A stretch of DNA of 64,000 nucleotides. Source: MED-G105 sp039814575 (GTDB lineage Bacteria > Pseudomonadota > Alphaproteobacteria > Caulobacterales > Parvularculaceae). The stretch is taken from contig JBCCAY010000019.1 in the NCBI GenBank assembly GCA_039814575.1, positions 8,260 to 72,259 of the forward strand, in the 5' to 3' direction. Under the pieces are notes generated by a model. It searched no databases, was not told the DNA's origin, and was given only the letters and a program-made list of their open reading frames with translations. The translations under genes and the position numbers were made by a program. Positions 7,786 to 14,395 of the stretch are shown one piece after another (the stretch's first letter is position 1; every line of letters begins with the position of its first letter).

Positions 7786-7834
7786 GAAGCGGCGGCTTTT
7801 TCGTTCGTCGTCCGTTTCGCCACGATCCAAAACG

Positions 7835-8158
7835 CTAAAACGCCAAACCGGCTTCGCGGCCCATTTGCCAGCAAACGCGGCAACGCTCGTTTGTTCCCAT
7901 CCCATGTATTTTAAGTGTCAGGCGGCGTGGCAAGGCCATTTCCCCGTCAACAGCGATGCGGGCGCCGTGGGGGCTGAGATCTTTAACGACGCAACTATGT
8001 TCAAAACTGCGTCCCCCAACCACAATCGCTATTTTGTAGCAATTCCGACGCACGCCATTGCGCGTTTGGCGCGATGTGCGAACTGTGACGTCCGGGGCGC
8101 CGGCGTTAAGCTTCAGCCCTTTTAGTCTATCGTTTAGTTTGTCGCTCGGATTTCTCAT
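7835..8158 (-). CDS. PilZ-domain protein
   Basis: A 107-residue single-domain PilZ protein, a family that binds cyclic di-GMP to control motility, adhesion or polysaccharide synthesis. The ligand motifs are both present: RxxxR at Arg33-Arg37 and D-x-S-x-x-G at Asp60-Ser62-Gly65 (DLSPHGARI). The ending CRVCWQMGREAGLAF is typical of short alphaproteobacterial PilZ proteins. A CtrA-type box lies about 105-119 bases upstream of the ATG at 8158, reading towards the gene. A second PilZ gene lies upstream on the same strand. Confidence 0.88.
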   Translation of the reverse strand: MRNPSDKLNDRLKGLKLNAGAPDVTVRTSRQTRNGVRRNCYKIAIVVGGRSFEHSCVVKDLSPHGARIAVDGEMALPRRLTLKIHGMGTNERCRVCWQMGREAGLAF

Positions 8159-8262
8159 TCAGCCTTCGGTCAATCTAGATCCGCACAGCGCATAAGACGC
8201 TGGTCGATACAATTTGAATTAAATACGAAGGCCGATTAATATTCAGTAAACAGAAAGTATGG

Positions 8263-8277
8263 TTAACAGTGTCTTAA
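8263..8277 (-). promoter_or_regulatory. CtrA-type binding site upstream of the PilZ gene
   Basis: On the minus strand the sequence reads TTAA, seven bases, TTAACC, which matches the full CtrA consensus TTAA-N7-TTAAC. It lies 105-119 bases upstream of the PilZ start at 8158, in a 218-base gap with no other gene. CtrA is the cell-cycle and motility response regulator of alphaproteobacteria, and PilZ genes fit its known targets. Direct binding is inferred. Confidence 0.6.
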
Positions 8278-8376
8278 ACTAGGTAGCGTCGACGTCTGGC
8301 GAGGAAACGTGAAGGCCGGCTTTGTTTTGTGATGGCTTATCGCGTCGATATGGGGCGTGGTTATTGCCGTATCTTA

Positions 8377-8745
8377 CTAGTCGTCGAGGCCCTGATAGGC
8401 CTTTCGTTTCTGATTGAGGTACTCAAGTCCGGCATGTTTCGATTTTTGCCACGCGACCCGGCAAAGTTTGGTTTGCCCGCTCTCGACGAACGTTAAGCGC
8501 ACCGCCCGCGGCAGAGGGCGCGCTTCTTCCATTTTAATTCTGACCCCGCCGTCGGAGACATCGCGCACCACGCAGTCCACTTCGACGTTCGCCTCAACGC
8601 CGAGGCGCGCGAACGTATAGCTCGCCTCGCGTGGGAAATTTCTCTTGTTGATCTGCTTATTTTCTTCGGCGAGGAGTTTGCGCCAGCGCGCGCCAACCGT
8701 TTCCGGCTTGGTTTTCTTCGCTGTTTTGACGGCTTTCTTCGCCAT
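8377..8745 (-). CDS. PilZ-domain protein with basic N-terminal extension
   Basis: A 122-residue protein with a Lys-rich leader (residues 1-30) followed by a PilZ domain. RxxxR is at Arg35-Arg39 (RNFPR) and D-x-S-x-x-G at Asp62-Ser64-Gly67 (DVSDGGVRI), so cyclic di-GMP binding is expected. The ending CRVAWQKSKHAGLEYL parallels that of the PilZ protein at 7835-8158, suggesting an old duplication. The ATG at 8745 is preferred to an upstream in-frame start at 8856, which adds a Cys/Arg-rich segment unlike protein-coding sequence. It is divergent from the ABC exporter, with a gap of 254 bases. Confidence 0.85.
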   Translation of the reverse strand: MAKKAVKTAKKTKPETVGARWRKLLAEENKQINKRNFPREASYTFARLGVEANVEVDCVVRDVSDGGVRIKMEEARPLPRAVRLTFVESGQTKLCRVAWQKSKHAGLEYLNQKRKAYQGLDD

Positions 8746-8999
8746 TTTACGCGCCTTTGCCCGTCCGCAACACATACTCGATCGACAGACTGTTCGCCCC
8801 GAGCGTAATCGTTCCGCCGTTGCGGCCGAGTGTCTGCGATCTTCTCGCAACCTCATGGTTTAGCGAGGAAAGGTTTGGTTAAGGTAAAGACCGGTGAGAA
8901 AAGCGCCTGAGCCGCGGCAGCGGCTTTGTTTGTGGTCGTGTTAGCGGTGGCGAAGCAGGGGCGTCGCGATGCGGGATTGCCTTGCGGCGCGTTCCGCTT

Positions 9000-10964
9000 A
9001 TGTCTGGGGGCATGAGAGAACCTGGATTCGATGAACGCGTCGCTGCGCCGCGCCGCTTCTGGAGCGTCGTTGGACGCATGTTGGGCGCGTTATGGCGCCC
9101 GGAAATGCGCCGTTGGCGCTGGCGCATGGCGGCCGCCCTTGTTTTGACCATTGCTGCGAAAGGCCTGTCGGTCTTGGCGCCGGTGCTGCTCGGCGAGGGG
9201 ATTAACCGCGCGACAGCTGCGGGCGCGGCCGGCGTTAGCGACGGCGTCATGACAGACGCAACGATGACGGACGCAACGATGACAGGCGCAACGATGACAG
9301 GCGCGACGGCGATCGCGGGGCCGTTCATGGCCTTTGTCGTGGCGTTTGCGCTGGCGCGGTTCTTAGCGAACGGCTTGCCCCAGGCGCGCGACGCGCTCTT
9401 TCAACGGGTGACCCAAGACGCCAACCGCCTCGTCGCCGTTGACGCCTTCGCCCACGCTCAGGCTCAGTCATTGCAATTTCACGTCACCCGGCGCGCCGGC
9501 GCCCTGTCGCGCATTATCGAGCGCGGGGCGATGTCGATGGAATATCTCCTGCGCTTCCTCGCCTTTAATATTGGTCCGACGCTGATCGAATTGGCGCTCG
9601 CGGCGATTGTCATGGCGGCGTTCTATTCGGTGCCGATCGCGCTCGCGGCGGTCGTTACGGTTGGGGCCTACGCCGTCATCACCATCATTATGACGGAATG
9701 GCGCAATAAGCTCCGCCGCTCTTTGAATGAGGCGGATACGGAGCTGAGGGCGATTTCAGCGGACACGCTGACGAACTTTGAAACCGTAAAAGCCTTTGCG
9801 GCCGAGGCGCGCGAGTCCGGACGCTATGACGACGCGTTTAAAGCGTTCGCGCAACGCTATGTGCGGTCGATGCAATCGATGTATGCGCTGAACGCCGCCC
9901 AAGAATTCGTCATGGCCGCGGGGCTGTTCGCCGCCGTCGCCATCGGGGTTGTCGCTGTGGCGCAAGGGCGTATGCAAGCCGGCGACGTCACCGCTATAAT
10001 TCTAATGCTCTCGAATATCTATCGGCCATTGAACATTCTCGGCTTCGCCTGGCGGGAGATTAAGCAAGGCGCCGTCGACATCGAGAAGCTCTACGATCTG
10101 ATGGATTTAAAGCCGGAGGTCGAAGACGCGCCGGACGCTGCTGATCTCGTGGCGGACAGCGCCTCTATCGCGTTTGAAGATGTTGTCTTTTCCCATGAGG
10201 GGCGGGACCAAGGCTTGGACAAGGTTTCATTCGAGATCCCGGCCGGCGGTTTTGTCGGCCTTGTGGGCCCCAGCGGCGCGGGCAAGTCGACAGTCCTGAA
10301 GCTCTTGTTCCGGTTTTATGATCCGAAAAGCGGCGCGGTGAAAATTAACGGTCGGAATGTGCGAGATATCACGCAATCCTCCTTACGCTGTGCATTCGGC
10401 TTGGTGCCGCAAGAGGTCGTACTCTTTAATGATACGCTTCGGTTCAATCTCGCTTACGCTCGACCGGAGGCGAGCGAGGCGGAGATCATGGAAGCGGCGC
10501 GCCGCGCGCAATTGGCGGACTTCATCAAAGACTTGCCGCAAGGCCTTGAAACGCGTGTCGGGGAGCGGGGCTTAAAGCTCTCCGGTGGTGAAAAGCAACG
10601 CGTCGGCGTCGCCCGCGCTATTTTGCGCGACCCAGCGGTGCTGGTGCTGGACGAGGCGACATCGTCCCTCGATTCTGAAACCGAGCGTGAGGTGCAAGAA
10701 GCCTTGGCCGACGCCGCGAAAGGGCGCACGACCATCGCCGTTGCCCACCGTTTGTCGACAATCGCCCATGCTGACATGATTTTGGTGATGGACGCCGGCC
10801 GCATCGTTGAGCGTGGAACCCATGCCGATCTCATCGCCAAAGACGGCCTTTACGCATCGCTCTGGCGACGCCAGGCGGGGGAAGAGGGCGCATCTGACGC
10901 TGACGCCGAGGCGGTGTCCCAAATTGGGGCGCCTGTTTCATCCCGGCAAGGAATTCCTGTCTAA
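9000..10964 (+). CDS. Atm1-type ABC exporter (permease fused to ATPase)
   Basis: A 654-residue half-transporter with six membrane helices (to about residue 340) and a nucleotide-binding domain. The ATPase motifs are complete: Walker A GPSGAGKST, signature LSGGEKQR, Walker B VLVLDEATSSLD and the switch His in AVAHRLST. The segment VPQEVVLFNDTLRFNLAYARP is characteristic of the Atm1/ABCB7 subfamily, which exports glutathione-linked sulfur or metal compounds. The usual start is uncertain: an ATG at 9000 is used, with a TTG at 8982 and an ATG at 9012 also in frame. The loop after the first helix carries four tandem copies of a five-residue repeat. Confidence 0.9.
   Translation: MSGGMREPGFDERVAAPRRFWSVVGRMLGALWRPEMRRWRWRMAAALVLTIAAKGLSVLAPVLLGEGINRATAAGAAGVSDGVMTDATMTDATMTGATMTGATAIAGPFMAFVVAFALARFLANGLPQARDALFQRVTQDANRLVAVDAFAHAQAQSLQFHVTRRAGALSRIIERGAMSMEYLLRFLAFNIGPTLIELALAAIVMAAFYSVPIALAAVVTVGAYAVITIIMTEWRNKLRRSLNEADTELRAISADTLTNFETVKAFAAEARESGRYDDAFKAFAQRYVRSMQSMYALNAAQEFVMAAGLFAAVAIGVVAVAQGRMQAGDVTAIILMLSNIYRPLNILGFAWREIKQGAVDIEKLYDLMDLKPEVEDAPDAADLVADSASIAFEDVVFSHEGRDQGLDKVSFEIPAGGFVGLVGPSGAGKSTVLKLLFRFYDPKSGAVKINGRNVRDITQSSLRCAFGLVPQEVVLFNDTLRFNLAYARPEASEAEIMEAARRAQLADFIKDLPQGLETRVGERGLKLSGGEKQRVGVARAILRDPAVLVLDEATSSLDSETEREVQEALADAAKGRTTIAVAHRLSTIAHADMILVMDAGRIVERGTHADLIAKDGLYASLWRRQAGEEGASDADAEAVSQIGAPVSSRQGIPV
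9249..9308 (+). repeat. In-frame 15-base tandem repeat in the ABC exporter
   Basis: Four tandem units of 15 bases, near identical (pattern ATGACRGRCGCRACG), encode MTDAT, MTDAT, MTGAT and MTGAT. They lie in the predicted periplasmic loop between the first two membrane helices, where length changes should be tolerated. Confidence 0.93.
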
Positions 10965-11088
10965 AAGACATCTCAATTGGCAAGGCGTGCGGACTTAATC
11001 GTCCGTTTACAGCGCTTGCGTCATGGTCTTCGTAACGGGAGTTGTCCGATCGCGGCTCCCAAATGCATACGAAAAGAACAGGGACGCC

Positions 11089-12063
11089 ATGGCCGTTCAA
11101 CCGCCGTCGGACCGCGCCGACTTTGACGGGTTCGCTGATTTCTACGATCGCATTCTCCAGCCCTACCTTGTCGGGAAGGAGAACGCGCGGGCGCGTGCAG
11201 TAAAGCTCTTTGGTGTGACGCTCATGGCGGCCGCTGCGGTCGTTTTGGGACTGCTGACCTATGGCCCTTGGCCCGGCGCGAACCACGAAATTGCGACGGC
11301 CGTCGGCTTCGGCGGCTTCTTTCTATCGTCTTTCATTCTCTCTCGCGTGCGCGGCGAAATCACCCATGGTCTGTTGGCGCGGATTTGCGAGGGACTCGCG
11401 CTCGATTACGCGCGCAAAGCCCGTCGTCCGCGTTATGTAGAAACGCTGCAACAGCACGGCCTTTTGCCGTCGTTCAATAAAGAAGAGTGGGAGGATCGCG
11501 TCGCCGGCATCCGTAACGGCGCCGGCTTTGAGCTTTGTGAGGGGCAGTTGAAGGTGGTACGCAATTCCGGCCGTCGGCGGACAGAGCGGACGGTGTTCCA
11601 CGGGCAATTGATCGCCATCGCGTATCCTTCAGAATTCTACGGAGAGACGGTTCTGCGTCGGGATCGCGGCGTCTTTAACCGGTTCACCAAGCCTGGCGAT
11701 GGCTTTGCGCAAGTGGGGCTCGCCTCGCCCGCGTTTGAGAAAGCCTTTGAGGCGTGGTCGACGGACCAAGTAGAGGCGCGCGCCTTGCTCGACCCGATCG
11801 TACTGGAGCGCTTTCAAGAGCTGGAACGCTTGTTCGAAGGCAAGGCCTTACGCGCCGCGTTCGTCGACGGCGAGTTGCTGCTCGCGATCGAGACCGGCGA
11901 CCGGCTGAACATGGGGTCGATGTTCAAGCGTCTCGATGACCCGGCGCGGGTTGAGACGATATTGAAAGAGTTCGATTTGGTTTTCGATTTAATCGATGTG
12001 CTGATTAAACGGTTTGACCAGCCGATCGACGGACCGGTGACGGCTGAGGCGTTGCGGGCGTGA
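11089..12063 (+). CDS. DUF3137-family membrane protein
   Basis: A 324-residue protein with two hydrophobic helices at about residues 45-62 and 72-90 and a large soluble C-terminal part. The latter contains FELCEGQLKVVRNSGRRRTERTVFHG and LERFQELERLF, which resemble DUF3137 proteins, a family annotated as possible Kelch-repeat-related or of unknown function. The ATG at 11089, with AGGGA upstream, is preferred to an in-frame ATG at 11023, because the extra 22 residues look non-coding. It follows the ABC exporter by about 120 bases on the same strand. No specific role can be given. Confidence 0.72.
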   Translation: MAVQPPSDRADFDGFADFYDRILQPYLVGKENARARAVKLFGVTLMAAAAVVLGLLTYGPWPGANHEIATAVGFGGFFLSSFILSRVRGEITHGLLARICEGLALDYARKARRPRYVETLQQHGLLPSFNKEEWEDRVAGIRNGAGFELCEGQLKVVRNSGRRRTERTVFHGQLIAIAYPSEFYGETVLRRDRGVFNRFTKPGDGFAQVGLASPAFEKAFEAWSTDQVEARALLDPIVLERFQELERLFEGKALRAAFVDGELLLAIETGDRLNMGSMFKRLDDPARVETILKEFDLVFDLIDVLIKRFDQPIDGPVTAEALRA

Positions 12064-12117
12064 GGCTTGAAGCCTTCAACAGCCGTCACGCGTTGTGCTC
12101 GAAAAACTTCGTTGCCC

Positions 12118-12240
12118 TTTGCCATCCTTCGAGACGCAGTCCTGACGGACTGCTCCTCAGGATGAGGTTAGGTGGTTCGAAACAACTCAAAAACCCTCAT
12201 CCTGAGGAGCGCCAACAGGCGCGTCTCGAAGGATGGCAAA
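12118..12240. repeat. Palindromic intergenic repeat with cloverleaf-like folding
   Basis: Perfect 20-base outer arms (12118-12137 and 12221-12240, core CCATCCTTCGAGACGC) enclose perfect 16-base inner arms (12152-12167 and 12195-12210, GCTCCTCAGGATGAGG and its complement). Two short side hairpins sit at 12136-12153 and 12211-12220. The whole can fold as a branched cruciform. A related copy lies at 14195-14342. It occupies the gap between the convergent DUF3137 and helicase genes. Confidence 0.93.
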
Positions 12241-12262
12241 AGGCGAAGATCTCGCCGACATC

Positions 12263-13375
12263 TCACTTAACAATCAGCAAGCGTTCCGCCGCGCGGGTCA
12301 CCGCCGTATAAAGCCAGCGGGCGCGGTGTTCACGGAAAGCGTAGCTCTCATCGAACAAAACGATGTTGTCCCACTGCGAGCCTTGGGCTTTGTGCACCGT
12401 CAGCGCGTAGCCATAGTCGAACTCGTCAGCGCCTTTGCGTTCATGGAACGGCACTTTGTCCGGCCCGTCGGTGAACATCGCCATCGGCACAGTGATGGAG
12501 ACTGGCTTTTCCCCGACGCCGCCGGCGCCCGATCCGTCCTCGGGGGCGACGACCATACGCGCTTTTCGACTGCGCGGGGCTTTGCGCAAAGTGACAGTCC
12601 AAACGCCGCCGTTTAGAAGCCCCTTCTTCTTGTTGTTGCGTAGGCAGACGAGTTTCTCGCCGGCTTCGGGGTAAGCGTCTTCATGGCCTTTTAGCGCGCG
12701 GATACGTTCATTATAGCGCTTGCGCGTGCGGTTCGTTCCGACAAGCACTTGGTCGGCGGCGATGACATCGTCTGTTTCCAGATAATCCCGCGATACAATG
12801 CGCAGGGCCTCGCCTTCGGCTTGCGGCGCGAGGCCTTGGCGAATGTCCATAGAGGCGCGGATGATCGGGTTGTCCGCCGCCTGGCGGTGGATGTCCGTCA
12901 GCATATAGTCGGGCTCGGCGTCGGTGAAAAAGCCGCCGCCTTTCACCGGCGGCAATTGCGCCGGGTCGCCGAGCACCAAGACGGGCTTTTGGAAGGAGAG
13001 AAGGTCGCGCCCCAGCTCTTCGTCCACCATGGAGCATTCATCGATGATGATGAGGTCGGCTTGCGAGGCCGGCGCGTCCCGTCGCAACGAGAACATGAGC
13101 GCGCCGTCTTCGCCTTCTTCGTCCCCCGTCGGACGATAGATGAGGGCGTGAATGGTCGTCGCCCCGGCGCAGCCCTTTTGGCGCATCACATGGGCCGCCT
13201 TGCCGGTGAAGGCGGCGAACGCCACCTCGCCGGTGGCGTTTTCCGCGAAGTGCCGCGCGAGCGTCGTCTTGCCGACGCCGGCATAGCCGAACAGGCGAAA
13301 GACTTGGCTCTCGCCTTTGTGCAGCCACTGGTCGACCGCTTTAAGCGCCGCGTCTTGTTCAGGCGACCATTTCAT
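12263..13375 (-). CDS. RecD/Dda-like superfamily 1 DNA helicase
   Basis: A 370-residue compact SF1 helicase. Walker A is GYAGVGKTT (residues 30-38), Walker B is IIIDECSMV, and GDPAQLPPV follows as motif III. The C-terminal half has the UvrD-like element YALTVHKAQGSQWDNIVLFDES and ends with WLYTAVTRAAERL. This matches small ATP-dependent RecD-like or Dda-like helicases rather than full RecD. Its ATG overlaps the stop codon of the exonuclease III gene upstream (ATGA), so the two are coupled and may act together in DNA repair or strand processing. The pair is flanked by two related palindromic repeats. Confidence 0.88.
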   Translation of the reverse strand: MKWSPEQDAALKAVDQWLHKGESQVFRLFGYAGVGKTTLARHFAENATGEVAFAAFTGKAAHVMRQKGCAGATTIHALIYRPTGDEEGEDGALMFSLRRDAPASQADLIIIDECSMVDEELGRDLLSFQKPVLVLGDPAQLPPVKGGGFFTDAEPDYMLTDIHRQAADNPIIRASMDIRQGLAPQAEGEALRIVSRDYLETDDVIAADQVLVGTNRTRKRYNERIRALKGHEDAYPEAGEKLVCLRNNKKKGLLNGGVWTVTLRKAPRSRKARMVVAPEDGSGAGGVGEKPVSITVPMAMFTDGPDKVPFHERKGADEFDYGYALTVHKAQGSQWDNIVLFDESYAFREHRARWLYTAVTRAAERLLIVK

Positions 13376-14154
13376 GTGAGTTCAATCCAAACGGGGACGT
13401 GGTCGGAGGCTTTTTCCTGGCCGCGCACGGCGCGGTCGACGCCGGTGCTTTTTAAGCGGTCGCTCGCCTCGGGGCTCAGCAGTAAATGGTCAATGCGGAT
13501 GCCGTTGTCTTTCGGCCAGGCGCCGCGTTGGTAGTCCCAAAACGTATAGCGCACAGCCGACGGCTCAATTTGGCGTAAGGCGTCGGTGAGGCCGAGATTG
13601 AGGAGTTCGCGAAACGCCGCTTTCGTCTCGGGGCGGAAGAGCGCGTCGTCAGACCACGCAACCGGGTCGTAACAGTCCTCGTCTTGCGGAATGACATTAT
13701 AGTCGCCGGCGAGCACGAAGGCTTCTTCCAATGGCAATAGTTTCTGAGCGCGCGTAATGAGGCGGCGCATCCATTTCAGTTTGTACTCGTATTTCGGACC
13801 GGGCGCAGGGTTGCCGTTCGGCAGGTAAAGCCCGCCGACGCGGACAGGCCGCGCGTCGTCCGGCGTGACGACCGCTTCGATATAGCGCGCTTGCTCATCG
13901 TCTTTGTCGCCCGGCAGGCCGGTCATTACGTCGTCAATCGGGTGCTTGGAGAGGAGCGCGACGCCGTTATAGGTTTTTTGTCCGTGAACGGCGACGTTGT
14001 AGCCGCGATCCTCGAACTCCAGCGCGGGAAATTTCTCGTCGACGCATTTGATTTCCTGCAAGACGGCGATGTCGGGCTTCGCCTCGTCGAACCATTCCAA
14101 GACGCGGGGTAGGCGGGCGTTGATTGAATTGACGTTGTAAGTTGCAATTTTCAT
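13372..14154 (-). CDS. xthA: Exodeoxyribonuclease III
   Basis: A 260-residue AP endonuclease/3'-5' exonuclease of base excision repair. The motifs of the exonuclease-endonuclease-phosphatase fold are present: YNVNSINARL at the start, LQEIKC with the metal-binding Glu34, GGLYLPNGN, LAGDYNVIP, and the C-terminal IRIDHLLLS and SDHVPVW with the catalytic Asp-His. The ATG at 14154 starts exactly at the conserved MKIATYNVNS; the upstream in-frame start at 14190 adds an Arg-rich unconserved segment. The stop overlaps the helicase start. The gene is bounded upstream by the second palindromic repeat. Confidence 0.95.
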   Translation of the reverse strand: MKIATYNVNSINARLPRVLEWFDEAKPDIAVLQEIKCVDEKFPALEFEDRGYNVAVHGQKTYNGVALLSKHPIDDVMTGLPGDKDDEQARYIEAVVTPDDARPVRVGGLYLPNGNPAPGPKYEYKLKWMRRLITRAQKLLPLEEAFVLAGDYNVIPQDEDCYDPVAWSDDALFRPETKAAFRELLNLGLTDALRQIEPSAVRYTFWDYQRGAWPKDNGIRIDHLLLSPEASDRLKSTGVDRAVRGQEKASDHVPVWIELT

Positions 14155-14194
14155 TTGGGCTGGTCTCGGTGTGCGCTTTTGGCGTATCACCCTG

Positions 14195-14342
14195 TTCCAT
14201 CCTTCGAGGCGGCCCTGCGGGCCTCCTCAGGATGAGGGTATACGGTTTATTTGGCCTGGCCCTCATCCTGAGGAGCCGCCCCTTCGAGACGCCGCCTAGC
14301 GGCGGCTCCTCAGGGTGAGGAGCGGCGTCTCGAAGGATGGAA
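14195..14342. repeat. Second palindromic repeat, compound copy
   Basis: Outer arms TTCCATCCTTCGAGRCG (left) and its complement (right, ending about 14342) match those at 12118-12240. The CCTCAGGATGAGG and CCTCATCCTGAGG inner pair is also shared. An additional perfect 15-base inverted pair (14281-14295 and 14323-14337, CCTTCGAGACGCCGC) is nested on the right side, as if one unit had been inserted in or fused to another. It lies between xthA and rnr. Confidence 0.92.
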
Positions 14343-14395
14343 AAGGCCGACGGCGGTTACAGTTTTGAGCTCAATTCAGTATTCCCATTCGTTCC

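Noticed and set aside
12263..14154. Helicase plus nuclease pair as a defence system
   Set aside because: The nuclease is canonical exonuclease III of base excision repair and the helicase is a common Dda/RecD-like form; there is no accompanying defence gene.
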